DNA of 64,000 bases from Effrenium voratum (taxonomy: Eukaryota > Sar > Dinophyceae > Suessiales > Symbiodiniaceae), in the NCBI GenBank assembly GCA_963377175.1, contig CAUJNA010001236.1:51001-115000 (forward strand). The letters run 5' to 3'. Position 1 is the stretch's first letter, and the number at the start of each line of letters is the position of its first letter. The translations under genes and the position numbers were made by a program. The notes under the pieces were generated by a model. That model was not told the DNA's origin and did no database searches. It worked only from the letters and a program-made list of their open reading frames with translations. Positions 10,901-20,665 of this stretch are shown one piece after another.

Positions 10901-11448
10901 GTCAAGTGACAAGGCGCAAGCCAAGTCGAAGGCTGCCCCCAAGAACGCAGCGCCAGCGATCGTGAGAAGGGCCATCGCCATGCCTGCGATAGTCTTGAAG
11001 CAATCGGCACCTGCGGGAAAGGTCAGCTTCAAGAAGGACGTTGATCAAGTCGAGCCGGATGAGACCGAGACTGTCTACCACGAGCGTGATGACGATGCAA
11101 TGAGTGAATCGTCAAGATGGTCTGGCGAGTCCGAGATCCCCGAGAAAATGGTATGGTTCAAAGAAGTACTCGACGTCGACGAGTATGGGGAGATCTCCTA
11201 TCTTGAAGACAAGAGTAGGCAATGGGAACGAAAGGGAGAGTGGTGCGGCTATGAGGGCAATGAGGATGGTCCTTACCAGTACGTGCACATCGATGAGAAG
11301 AAGCTTAACAGCAGTGATCATCGAGAATTATCAGCCTATCAAGTCCAACGATCATTGATAAGAGCAAAGATACTGGAAGAAGTGGTGGAAGATGTTTACA
11401 GAAAACACTACTTTCCGGTAACCAAGGAGAGCACCATCATGTTCGAAT

Positions 11449-11930
11449 ATGATCAAGGACGAGATCAAGGAAGCGGCCATCGACTGGAAGAAACAGCATG
11501 GTCTGCCGAAGAATGTGTTCGCAATGTCAACGTGCATCAGCAAACGGGTGAAATGGTTGATGGACACCGGATGCGGTCATGATCTCATTGGACGAGCCAA
11601 GGCAAAGGGCCTGGGTGTCGATATTGTGAAAGATGATGACGAGATTGTGTTTCAGACCGCAAATGGTTCCACATCCACATCTGACGTGGCCAAGATAGTC
11701 GTGGACGAGTTGGACGAGACTGTCGAGCCGCATGTGTTGGATGAGACACCCACGGTGCTGTCAATTGGGAGGAGATGCATGAAGATGGGATATGCTTTTC
11801 ACTGGATGCCTGGTAAACTACCTTGCATGGTTACACCAAAGCAGGGATTCGTACACCTACAAGTCAAGGACGACATCCCGTACCTCGTGAGCGATGGTAA
11901 GCTTCGGAGTAACAGGCGTCGCCCTACAAT
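11449..11930 (+). CDS. pol: Aspartic protease domain of element B polyprotein
   Basis: The frame opening at 11449 contains VKWLMDTGCGHDLIGRAKA, with the catalytic Asp-Thr-Gly at 11563-11571. It is followed by FQTANGSTSTSDVAKI and the flap/C-terminal part with VLSIGRRCMKMGYAF and FHWMPGKLPCMV. This is the usual retropepsin-like layout of copia protease, which cuts gag-pol into its parts. The upstream Lys-rich and acidic linker (about 10870-11460) is in another frame, so protease is joined to gag only through a frameshift. The same frame runs on into integrase up to 13230. Confidence 0.8.
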
Positions 11931-12285
11931 TTACGACCTCAAGGAGCACTTTTCGGAAGTATTGGCATTGGTCACGAACGATGAGGCGGATCAAGATGAT
12001 GATGATGACAATGATGTCATACCCGCCGCTGTCGGTGAATCCGCAGAGGTTGAGGGTGAACATCATCATGGAGTGTTCGACTTCGGACCACCCGGGGGAG
12101 CCGGTCTGGTGCGCCCGCCTCCCGTAGCTGAGGAAGTGCCAGCAGACGTTGGGCCAGTCCCATGTCGTAATGGTGATGCCGAAGCTATCGAGGAAGAGGT
12201 TGATGAGGATGATCCAGATGCTGGAATCGAGGTTGATGTGTACGAAGGGTCATCGATCAAAAGGAAAGTGGGAGTCCTCAAGAGG

Positions 12286-13230
12286 GACGCCAACTCCGTT
12301 GTTCACTTGCTTACCCACAGGTATCGAAACCCTTTCTGTGAATCGTGCGTCAAGGCAAAGATGAGACACTTCAGATCACGAACGGGAGCCTTCAAGAGGG
12401 AGGTAAAGACGTTCGGGGACCTGGTGACGTTCGATTTCGTGACGGCATCAGGAGACCATGAGGTGGAAGGCAGGTATGCGCTCATCATTCGAGACATATA
12501 TACCGGGCTTATCATGGCTTATCCAACTGCGAGAAGGGACACTGACTCCGTTGTCAGAGCCATCAAGCACTTCTGCGGGAGGAGGAAAATCAAGCAGGTG
12601 TACTCGGACGATGGTCCAGAACTGATCAACGCATGCGTGGAATTGAAACTGAACCACGACCTGTCCTTGCCCGGACGACCACAGAACAATTCCCTTGCTG
12701 AGAGAACAAATCAATTCATCATTGACCAGACTTCGGCTTGTCTTGTACATGCCGGTCTACCCACGTGCTACTGGGTGCAGGCCATCGCCACGCTGTGCCA
12801 TCTGATGAACGTCGAAGAGGTGAATGGATCAAGCGCTTGGTTGAGGCTGCATGGTGAGGAGTTCAAAGGCGAGAAGGTAGCTTTTGGTGCGCTTGTGGAC
12901 TTCAAGCCGAGCGAAGCACGAGGGGAGAAGAGGGAGAAATTCGAGCCAAGGGGGGAAACTGGTATATTTGCTGGATATGTGTTGAGTACCCGGATGCGTT
13001 GGGCGAACAAGTATCGGGCTTGGGCCCTCACTGCGTTTGCAGGTGCAGAACTGAACATCAAGAAGGCAAAGGTTCCACCTCGATTGAGACTGCCACATCA
13101 AACGGAGAGGATGATTCTCAAATCACCTCTGACATTCCCAATACAACAGAAGTACAAAGCTGCCAATGAAACTTTGGAGGGAATTGAGACGTCTGTTGAT
13201 GCAATCGGTCTGGATGCAGGTCGAGGATGA
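12286..13230 (+). CDS. pol: Integrase domain of element B polyprotein
   Basis: An HHCC zinc-binding motif (VVHLLTHRYRNPFCESC, 12304-12348) precedes the catalytic core. The core contains LVTFDFVT (first Asp), VYSDDGPEL (second Asp) and NNSLAERTNQ (Glu). The spacing between second Asp and Glu is about 30 residues, shorter than the common 35. The copia C-terminal part with GETGIFAGYVLSTRMRWANKYRAW follows. The product would insert the DNA copy with a 5-base stagger, matching the 5-base target duplications seen here. The protein is continuous with the protease in one frame from 11449 and stops at 13230. Confidence 0.85.
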   Translation, partial: DANSVVHLLTHRYRNPFCESCVKAKMRHFRSRTGAFKREVKTFGDLVTFDFVTASGDHEVEGRYALIIRDIYTGLIMAYPTARRDTDSVVRAIKHFCGRRKIKQVYSDDGPELINACVELKLNHDLSLPGRPQNNSLAERTNQFIIDQTSACLVHAGLPTCYWVQAIATLCHLMNVEEVNGSSAWLRLHGEEFKGEKVAFGALVDFKPSEARGEKREKFEPRGETGIFAGYVLSTRMRWANKYRAWALTAFAGAELNIKKAKVPPRLRLPHQTERMILKSPLTFPIQQKYKAANETLEGIETSVDAIGLDAGRG

Positions 13231-13866
13231 GGACTACGAGCCCGAGTTATTGCAGAGTGATGAAAAGCGACTGCTTGACGATAAGGTCGATCAGATCGCT
13301 GGTCTACTGCTTGACGAAGGTCCGGAGATAATTGTCGGAGATCGGGGGGATCATGTACAAGAAGAGGATGGCAGACCGAGCTCGTCAAAAAGGAAAGGCG
13401 ATGGACAGCCCGACCTTCCACACGTGTCAGCTGGACTACCTGGGGATGGCATAACGTACATCAACGATGATGGCAGGGAGGTTAAGATCGACAAGGCCGG
13501 AAGACCGTATCCCGTTGGGAAGGACGGTTTCAGGTTGATGAAGACAACGAGACCTCCAGACTACACTCCTGATGAATGGGCAATGATGAGGAAATACTAC
13601 ACCGAGGGGGAGGAAGCCGAGGTGAAGGGTGGTGGCAAGAAGAAGAAAGACGGACCCTAAAGGATCTGAGATTTCTGCGCCAGCTGAGACGCAGACATTG
13701 CAGATGCCCGGTGGTAAGAGAATTCGAGCAATGCTTCGAAACCGCTGGGGTGGAGTTGAATGGCAGTACAATTGGGGATTGCGGAAGCACGTGTCAAAGA
13801 TCAAGAACCCACAGGATGGGAAACAATTGGCTGAGCTTGATTGGGTCAGGATAGTCGTAAATCCTG
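13231..13866 (+). pseudogene. pol: Linker between integrase and RT, frame-broken
   Basis: Acidic and Lys-rich polyprotein sequence continues in a second frame (about 13200-13660; KVDQIAGLLLDEGPE, GITYINDDGREVKIDKAGRPYPVG) and then a third (13629-13916; RNRWGGVEWQYNWGLRKH). The sense appears continuous, so at least two indels separate integrase from RT. No domain is recognised. Confidence 0.55.
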
Positions 13867-15120
13867 ATGGATTCCAAGCAATCCCAAGAAGTCGTGAGAC
13901 GAAATGTTCAGTTTGAGAAAGAATTTGTATGTCTGGTAGTAATATACGCCTGGAAGTTCAAATCTGAGGAGCGATCGAGGTCGACTCCAAATTGGACGAA
14001 GGCAGTTGCGTCAGTCATTGAGCGTCAGAGAGACGAAGCTGAACTGATATCAGGGACGGATCCTGCGGATCTTACGCAGACGGATTTTACCTGGTACGAA
14101 TGGGAGGAGTCTGCTGAGGTAGTCTCAGGAAAAGTACCGCTCGCGTTGCCCGCGATAGGAGAAGATGGCGAAGCCAAGAAATACCCATCGATGCCGTGCG
14201 TGACCTCTGAGATACAGCACAGAGAGAAAGCCGTGAAAGTTGTTCGATTCTTCGACGCGTTGGTGGCCAGGCCGGTTGGCCGAAAAGAGATGTTGACCAA
14301 CCCTGATGCCCTGGCGTCAATGCAGAAAGAATGGTCGGGATTAATCGACCAGGGCGTCTTCGACCTTGGTGCAGTGCGAGAATATGACGCTGTGGCCAAG
14401 GAAGCAAAAGCGAAAGGGGAAGAGACACATATGGCTCGCGCACATGGCATGTGCGTTGAAAAGCACTCACAGTTGCCTGTTGGCGATCCCAAGAGAAAGT
14501 TCAAGGGTAGAGGCGTGTTGCTGGGGAACCAAGCGAAGAATCAAAGCTTTGAAGCTGCGATGTTTCAAGACCTGGGGAACTCTCCTGCTTCGTTTGCACT
14601 GTACGGACATCCTGATGCGGGAACATTTTGGGAGCAGCACTGTGATGAATCGGTGCGCGCCGTTGGTTTTGAACCCATCGGTGAGGAATGGCCGTCAGTG
14701 TACATTCATGAAAAGCTCCAACTTGTTCTGGTTGTGTATGTTGATGACTTCAAAATGGCAGGGCCACAGAAGAACCTTGCCCAAGGATGGAGCATGTTGC
14801 GTACACGTTTGAAGATTGAACCCGAGACTGGACTTGACATGTACCTTGGTTGTAATCAAAGCAAGGGAAACGTCACACTCGGGAACGGACACCGCGTCAC
14901 AACGGTGACCTATGACATGGAACAGTTCCTACGTTCCTGTGTCGACCGCTATCTTGAGGTGGCGGGCGATGTAAAGTTGAATAAGGTTGTCACTCCTGAA
15001 ATGCATGAAGAAACAAAGAATCACGTCTCACGGAAGCCTGCAAAAGAGGGGCCGTCAGTCGTGTGCAATTGGTGTAACAATCTTGTGCCCGCCGACGGTT
15101 CTGCCACAGCGCCGGACCAG
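13867..15120 (+). pseudogene. pol: Reverse transcriptase of element B lacking motif A
   Basis: RT_2 features present are the upstream fingers (MQKEWSGLIDQGVFDL, HGMCVEKHSQLP), KFKGRGVLLGNQAKNQSFEAA, and the polymerase box VVYVDDFKMAG with YVDD at 14737-14748. Downstream is the thumb-like part LDMYLGC. Between NSPASF and ALYGHPD (junction near 14596) the segment that should hold motif A (catalytic Asp) and about 40-60 further residues is missing, without breaking the frame. The minus-strand copia remnant in this window keeps that segment (DLKTAFLH to AYGLND), which makes the gap plain. This RT should be catalytically dead. A frameshift separates it from RNase H. Confidence 0.85.
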
Positions 15121-15181
15121 CGGGGAGGGACTCCTGAGTTGGCCACGAAGGAGCCCGTGCGTGGACACCTTGCTCCGCATG

Positions 15182-15643
15182 CCGCCAGCGTACTATGCTG
15201 ATTTTGCAGGATGTGTTGAATCATTGCGCTCCACCTCTGGTGGGCACTTGAATATACAAGGACCCAATACGAGATTTCCGTTGTCTGGCAGCTCGAAAAG
15301 ACAGGGTTGTGTGAGTCACTCAACTCCCGAGGTCGAAATTGTTGCGGCCGATGTTGCCATGAGAGCTATGGGTATGCCTGCTCTTAAATTGTTACAGCGG
15401 GTTCTCAAGAAGTCACCGAACTTCGTGTTCTATGACGATAACAAGGCTATGATCGGTGTCGTGCGGTCGGGAAGAAACCCTACGATGCGCCACCTTGAGA
15501 GAAGCCATGGTGTTTGCATTTCGTGGATGCATGAGATGTTCACACGTGATTACATCCTCATCCACAGATACGATGAACATCATCTCCCGATTGCAACGAC
15601 TGGAAAGGCTCATCGTCGAACGACGGAGGCGAGACATGGATGA
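15182..15643 (+). pseudogene. pol: RNase H of element B
   Basis: The copia-type RNase H pattern is visible: YYADFAGCVES (Asp), STPEVEIVAADVAMRAMGMP (Glu), FVFYDDNKAMIGVVRSGRNP (Asp) and MRHLERSHGVCISW. The last residues (after about 15550) diverge from the usual 'ADIFTK' tail, suggesting another frame change. It is out of frame with RT, with the break somewhere in 15060-15180. Its stop codon overlaps the start of the next ORF in the string ATGGATGA at 15636-15643. Confidence 0.75.
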
Positions 15644-16970
15644 TTCGCCTGTGTCGGTGCACATATGGATGTCGCTCTACGACCGGGTGTGTATGAGGGG
15701 GTGCGGATGGCAAGTGACCGCCAACCCCATCATCGACTCCTTGCAAAAGACGGTGTCGGATCTCGTCAACACGTGCAAGGGCATGGTTGTGGTATGCGTG
15801 AGTCGCGATGTAGCTTTCCATGGTGGAAGAGGGGACTTGGGGACGATCGCCAACAAGGTGAGCGAGATCTGCAAGGCGGCAGGCGCGTTGGTGACCGAGA
15901 ACGACCGCTTGTGGCGCGTTGCCCACGCACTTACTGGCAAGAACTACGAGATCCCCGGGAGCTCGAACCTGCAACATTTCTTCTTGAAGCGACTGTTGGT
16001 GGAGAAATCCATCGATGTGATCGCGCCGAGCCATGCGTTCGTGTGCGATCTGGAGGAGATATGCATTAGCGAGCCCGACCTTTGCTTGAATGTCCCAAAG
16101 AACATGGAGGAATCGAAGGTGAAATTCGAGTACAAACCGACCTTCACCGCTCAATCAAGACGGAAACAAGAGCGGCAGAGAGAAGGTTACGGTGGACAAG
16201 ACGCATTTGGGAACATTGATGCCAATGATCAGCGTCTTCGATGGTATACGGTCTCCGAGATCAATGAGTTCATCTGCGAACTTTGCAGAAATGAAATGCA
16301 GAGGAACAAGTCGAAGGTGCTCGGGTCACATTCAACCTTCAACCCTGAGACGTGCGTGAACTGTTGCGCGAACTGGAATGCGGACACGAACGGTGTTGCG
16401 AGATCAATCAACGGGAGGAAGATTTACACGCGACTATTCGCGGAGTGCAAGGTCGCAATCCCAGACCTCCAACATCTCATGGTGAACGTCAACAATGTTC
16501 AGGCCATGACCACGATCATACGGGAACTGGTATATTCAAAGCTGAAGAAGGAGCTGTCCCACGTGGGTTTCGTGAGCATGACAGTAGATCAGGCGGCGCA
16601 GTTCTACAATCACAAACACGGAAGGCAATTGTGTGCAGCCAGAGATGTGGTCATATGCAGGAATTCCGAAGGGGTTGAGGAGAGGACCTCCATCTATGTG
16701 ATAGACAGAGATCTTGGCAACGTGGCCTATTCATCTTGGATCAAGAGCGTGCTTGATCAGGGGACGATGTGTGAGCTCCTGGGACAGACTACGAATGAGG
16801 AGTCTTTGGGGGACGTCGTCGAGATGATATTGGGATTCTTCGAGGTGATGTCGTACTTTCAGCACGAACTTCCATTGTGGAGAGACGCATGGAAGATCAA
16901 GAGGGAGTTCGAGCATTCCATCGTGCGGCACCTCGCGGGGAACGTGAGCCACACGACGGGCCAGAACTGA
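15636..16970 (+). CDS. Accessory ORF 1 of element B, unknown function
   Basis: 445 codons from ATG 15636 (MDDSPVSVHIWMSLYD), overlapping the RNase H stop by eight bases; a start at MSLYD (15669) is also possible. The N-terminal third looks like an alpha/beta domain: MVVVCVSRDVAFHGGRGDLG followed by helices and GALVTENDRLW. This faintly recalls SGNH/NTPase-like folds but has no diagnostic motif. The middle contains clustered Cys (ICELCRNEM and ETCVNCCANW) that could bind zinc. The C-terminal part is helical. It is intronless and in the element's coding strand. I do not recognise the family, and no transmembrane segment or signal peptide suggests an envelope protein. Confidence 0.7.
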   Translation: MDDSPVSVHIWMSLYDRVCMRGCGWQVTANPIIDSLQKTVSDLVNTCKGMVVVCVSRDVAFHGGRGDLGTIANKVSEICKAAGALVTENDRLWRVAHALTGKNYEIPGSSNLQHFFLKRLLVEKSIDVIAPSHAFVCDLEEICISEPDLCLNVPKNMEESKVKFEYKPTFTAQSRRKQERQREGYGGQDAFGNIDANDQRLRWYTVSEINEFICELCRNEMQRNKSKVLGSHSTFNPETCVNCCANWNADTNGVARSINGRKIYTRLFAECKVAIPDLQHLMVNVNNVQAMTTIIRELVYSKLKKELSHVGFVSMTVDQAAQFYNHKHGRQLCAARDVVICRNSEGVEERTSIYVIDRDLGNVAYSSWIKSVLDQGTMCELLGQTTNEESLGDVVEMILGFFEVMSYFQHELPLWRDAWKIKREFEHSIVRHLAGNVSHTTGQN

Positions 16971-17018
16971 AAGCGGAACAAGCCGTCCGCACAGCTCGGA
17001 GCGCCCACAAAAGAGGTA

Positions 17019-19004
17019 ATGGACATCATGAACTCGGTTAAGCCCAGACATCCGCTATCCCTGGTGAACGAGCAGGCCAACCAAGGGTCCAAGAGAAAGG
17101 CAACTGAGAGCGAAGGCGATGGTTTTGGTCCAGGGCCAGACCAGAGCCGAAGCTCTCAGCCCAATGAGGAGAAAGAAGAGAAGAAGCAGCGCGTGATTGA
17201 TGGGCGAGAAGCTGCACTCAAGTTCCTGGACTCAATGGAGAAGTGCATGGGAGAAATTGGAATTTGTGCAAAGTGCGCGAACCTGGCCCACGACGGAGAC
17301 TGCAAGAATAATGAGGAGGCTGCTGGAAACGAGAAGGCGATGAAGAAGATCCGCGAGCTTCTCAGCAGCGATCACGTTTCCTCGGATGAAGAAATGGGGG
17401 ATGCTGAAGAACCGTCATCATCGACATCCAAGGAACGCAAGAAAGGGGGACAGAAGGGGAAAGAAATAATAGAAATGTATAGCTATACCATCAATCTGGT
17501 GGAGATGGCTGACACGGCTGAAGGGAAAGAGCTACAATGCGGTTGCGTGGATCTCACCTACAATCCGTGCGGGGATCACAGGACGTTCAAGGCGGCGCTG
17601 GAGCGGGGACGTGACACTATTCCATGCTACATCCCGAAGTATGGCGACGTGAGCAGCATACATATGCCATGGGCGTATACGTCTATGGTAGATCCCAGGT
17701 TCTTCCCCAAGGGTGCCGTTCTGGAGCAAGTCGATGTGATACAGCTTGGTAAGAGTATCAATTTCTGCATCGCTCCCTTCGACGGCGCTCCGCACTGCAA
17801 GATCGGCGACGAACGCTCAGTGTTTGCATCGAGAGATCAAGCAAATCAGCTATCTCATGATCTATGCAGAGTCCTTCGACACAAGATCGGCAATTGCCGA
17901 GGAAGTGCTTTCAGGTGTGATGAAGGTGGATGGGTTGACATTGACGCGATCATCCACGACCGGAAAAACGACATATTTCCACCGACGACCTCGAAAGCAA
18001 AACGATACATGGGCATCATGGAAGTGATCAAGTGGCAGGAATCTGGACACAAGAAGTCAAGGTTCCAGGTCCTAGCAGCAAGGTTCCCAAGCATCATGAA
18101 CCCGAACGACATGAAGGCCGCCAAAGAGGAGTTGAACTACATTGGCCTGGATCGGGGTGACATCGAAAGAATATTCAACAGATGCGATGGATGGTACAGG
18201 CCTTGGTGCATCCGAGTCACAACTGGTCACAGTGACTTTGGCTTCATGAGCTCATCCGCATTGGCAAATAGGTACTCTGCAAGGATGGGTGTTACTCTCG
18301 GAGGAGCATTCCATGTGACATACGTGGAGAACCTGCCAAGCATTGTACGCTGTGGGCTAGTCCCCGGCGGAATCGATGGCGGAAACAGGCTGGCATTGCG
18401 CTTCGGGGCATTTCCTCCATGGGATGAGATGAACGTAGCGACGAAGACGACGCTACGAAATTTGAGGACTGGAGATCCACTTGCAATCATCTACATTCCC
18501 AGTGCGACCCTCGCGCGATATGGAGCTGGAGTCGCGTTCAACGGAACATTCATGGTCTTTGACGTGATCCCGTTCTATGAGGTCAAATCCATTTGGATTG
18601 GCAAGAGCAACGGAGGGAAATGCCTGGAGTACGAGAGCACCAAGCGGGCGTACTCAAAATGTGTTGAGAATGAGATCTGCCCGGGATTCGTTGGTTCTTC
18701 CCAGGAGTCGGCCACGATGTTCCTTCAGAACGTCGCAAAAATCATCGAGGGAATGCCTGAAACAGAGGCGGGTGCCGACAATCTGCACTACGTTCAAGGC
18801 ATGGTGGATCGTGCCTGCGAACTGTTTCGGGAAAACAAACTAGAAGAGTTTGAGACTCTGACCAACGAGATCAGGGACGAGATCAGCAAGACCATCATCC
18901 TGAACGACGAGACATGGGAAGGCTACGATGCCGAATTTGTCCGTCATGTGCAACCGCGATTCCAACGTGCTTCTGTGTGTGTCTGGAATGTGGGGCGCAA
19001 TTGA
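17019..19004 (+). CDS. Accessory ORF 2 of element B with Tpt1/KptA-like RNA 2'-phosphotransferase domain
   Basis: 661 codons. The N-terminus (1-150) is charged and disordered. A Cys-rich middle (LQCGCVDLTYNPCGDH, residues 172-187) precedes a domain at about residues 277-525. That domain carries Tpt1/KptA hallmarks: LSHDLCRVLRHKIG with the Arg-His pair (287-288), DEGGWVDIDAII (301-312), IRVTTGHS (398-405) with the second conserved Arg, and AFHVTYVENLPSIVRCGL (430-447) in place of 'YHGT...I...GL'. The C-terminal V.FNGTFMVFDVIPF... part is like 'S.NGV.LT..VP'. Known Tpt1/KptA enzymes move the 2'-phosphate of a spliced RNA onto NAD+, giving ADP-ribose 1'',2''-cyclic phosphate. A C-terminal zinc-ribbon-like tail exists in another frame (see 18950-19072). 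Location between RNase H and LTR implies cargo of the retroelement. Confidence 0.75.
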   Translation: MDIMNSVKPRHPLSLVNEQANQGSKRKATESEGDGFGPGPDQSRSSQPNEEKEEKKQRVIDGREAALKFLDSMEKCMGEIGICAKCANLAHDGDCKNNEEAAGNEKAMKKIRELLSSDHVSSDEEMGDAEEPSSSTSKERKKGGQKGKEIIEMYSYTINLVEMADTAEGKELQCGCVDLTYNPCGDHRTFKAALERGRDTIPCYIPKYGDVSSIHMPWAYTSMVDPRFFPKGAVLEQVDVIQLGKSINFCIAPFDGAPHCKIGDERSVFASRDQANQLSHDLCRVLRHKIGNCRGSAFRCDEGGWVDIDAIIHDRKNDIFPPTTSKAKRYMGIMEVIKWQESGHKKSRFQVLAARFPSIMNPNDMKAAKEELNYIGLDRGDIERIFNRCDGWYRPWCIRVTTGHSDFGFMSSSALANRYSARMGVTLGGAFHVTYVENLPSIVRCGLVPGGIDGGNRLALRFGAFPPWDEMNVATKTTLRNLRTGDPLAIIYIPSATLARYGAGVAFNGTFMVFDVIPFYEVKSIWIGKSNGGKCLEYESTKRAYSKCVENEICPGFVGSSQESATMFLQNVAKIIEGMPETEAGADNLHYVQGMVDRACELFRENKLEEFETLTNEIRDEISKTIILNDETWEGYDAEFVRHVQPRFQRASVCVWNVGRN

Positions 19005-19072
19005 TCTCTACCGGGAGATTCTGCAACCACATTGGTTCCGATGACGAGGGGGACGACCATAAACCCAGGTGA
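18950..19072 (+). pseudogene. Zinc-ribbon-like C-terminal tail in alternate frame of accessory ORF 2
   Basis: In the +2-shifted frame the sequence reads TCFCVCLECGAQLISTGRF, then CNHIGSDDEGDDHKPR and a stop at 19072. This C-x2-C...C-x-H arrangement is far more protein-like than the in-frame ending SVCVWNVGRN. A one- or two-base indel around 18945-18965 in ORF 2 would explain it. Confidence 0.45.
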
Positions 19073-19829
19073 CGCCAGACGAGCGCAAGATGAGGCTAAC
19101 GACAACGCGGCGGAGCAGGAAGAGGTTGATGAGACGGAAAATGATCCCGAAGACGACGACATGGACACGCAAGGATACACATCTGGCTACATGTCCGAGG
19201 AAGAAGACGGTGGTTGGCAGTACCGCGACAATGACATGGCATCACGGGATATTATCAATTCCCAGCGGATGGCGATCTGCATGGATGAGCCACGGGAGGC
19301 TCAACACATGGCGGGATTCATCGCACTGCAGATGTCAAAGATGTGGGGGATGTTCGAGGGTGGGGAAAAGAGAACGATCGATGCCGCTCTCGAAGGGAAG
19401 CACGCTTGCCCATACCATAACGACTTCGGGAAGTACCCCAACATGACAGAGATTGATCAGGAAGGGATCCTCTTGCCATCAACGGTTCTGAAGATTTCCC
19501 AATCTCAGAGCGTTCGAGAAAGGACCTTCCGGTCGGCTGAGGAGCGCAACGAATACATCCGTTATTTGGTGTACAAATGCGAGGGGCTATACATGTTCTA
19601 CAAGCTGTGGATTGCAGCGAAGATCCTCGACATCACCAAAGACGAAATGAAGCTCCTGGTCAAGGATCGCATACACCCGGTGGGTGATATTGTTTACAGA
19701 TGCTTGTCCCTGGCTTTCAACTGCAAATATATATCATTCATAAGGGAAGGCTTGAACCTTGGCAGATATGGTTATTCGGTCAACGTGAGCGCCATTATTG
19801 CGGCCACTGACTCGAACAAATGCTGCTAG
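19032..19829 (+). CDS. Accessory ORF 3 of element B, unknown function
   Basis: 265 codons; the usable start may lie inside the acidic N-terminus. Residues 20-60 are Asp/Glu-rich (EEVDETENDPEDDD). The rest appears folded and helical, with HACPYHNDFGKYPN and a Cys/Tyr-rich stretch (YLVYKCEGLYMFYKLW), ending SAIIAATDSNKCC. No known domain is recognised. It overlaps the tail frame of ORF 2, so it may be a separate protein or the displaced end of a larger one. It is the last coding unit before the untranslated region and 3' LTR. Confidence 0.6.
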   Translation: MVPMTRGTTINPGDARRAQDEANDNAAEQEEVDETENDPEDDDMDTQGYTSGYMSEEEDGGWQYRDNDMASRDIINSQRMAICMDEPREAQHMAGFIALQMSKMWGMFEGGEKRTIDAALEGKHACPYHNDFGKYPNMTEIDQEGILLPSTVLKISQSQSVRERTFRSAEERNEYIRYLVYKCEGLYMFYKLWIAAKILDITKDEMKLLVKDRIHPVGDIVYRCLSLAFNCKYISFIREGLNLGRYGYSVNVSAIIAATDSNKCC

Positions 19830-20665
19830 ATTGGTGTCTCCGAAAGGGACATTGGCTACCAGAGGACCACCACAGGAAATGCGCAGGGCGCGAGAAGCCC
19901 AAAAGAATTTGGACGAACCCGTCGGCGCACCAATAGGCTGTCCATTGGGGACAGATATGCGTGATGCAGGTGTGGATAATCATTGCTTTTGCGGTATGGT
20001 GCATTCATCAGCAGCAATACATGAAATTCACTCCGATGTTGATTGCAGCATGGTGTGGGCCAGTCCCCATTCATCGCTTGCGTCTCATCGACTTAGCTAT
20101 GATGGAAAATTTCTTTGACATGATATGATTTCATGTGTCCAAGGAGAATGGATGCGTATATATATATATATATATATATATTTACATATTCCGACGACTA
20201 TGACATTCCGGATATTCATGGATGTGCACTATTACCTCATGGATGATTTCTTTTCCTTATATGATTCGTGGTATCTGGAATGGCTATTTTGCATATGTTG
20301 CCCGCCAAATCTTCTTTGCCAGTGGTATTCAGATGGCATATGACCGTGCGCTACTATGGATTTCTATGGCCAACCCATTTCTGTGGATGACGACTGCGCG
20401 ATGCGCAAATGCGGCAGTCGGGATTTCAAGTGGTTGCGTATTGGCTCGAGGCAAAATGTCTCTTGCATCTGAGTATAGGAATGTGCTACGATTTGCGGAT
20501 GCATGTTTCTGTCTTGATTGGACCTGGCAAGTTTCACAATGAATGGACGGTGTAGCAATAGTGAATGAAAGAGTGTTCGACACAGTTTCGTAGTCGGAGC
20601 CGTGGCCATTGGAACGTGTTGTGATGTTTGGACCGCATGATGAACAATGCGACCCAAATGGGGGA
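19830..20665 (+). other. 3' untranslated region of element B, with TA microsatellite
   Basis: No coding signal is seen. A (TA)n run lies at 20157-20181. The last bases before the LTR (AAATGGGGGA, 20656-20665) form the purine stretch expected to prime plus-strand synthesis. Confidence 0.6.
20656..20665 (+). other. Polypurine tract of element B
   Basis: AAATGGGGGA abuts the TG of the 3' LTR, the normal position of a plus-strand primer. Confidence 0.65.

Noticed and set aside
15636..19829. Retroviral envelope gene
   Set aside because: Position fits, but no signal peptide, fusion peptide, transmembrane anchor or furin-like site is visible, and one ORF is an RNA-modifying enzyme relative.
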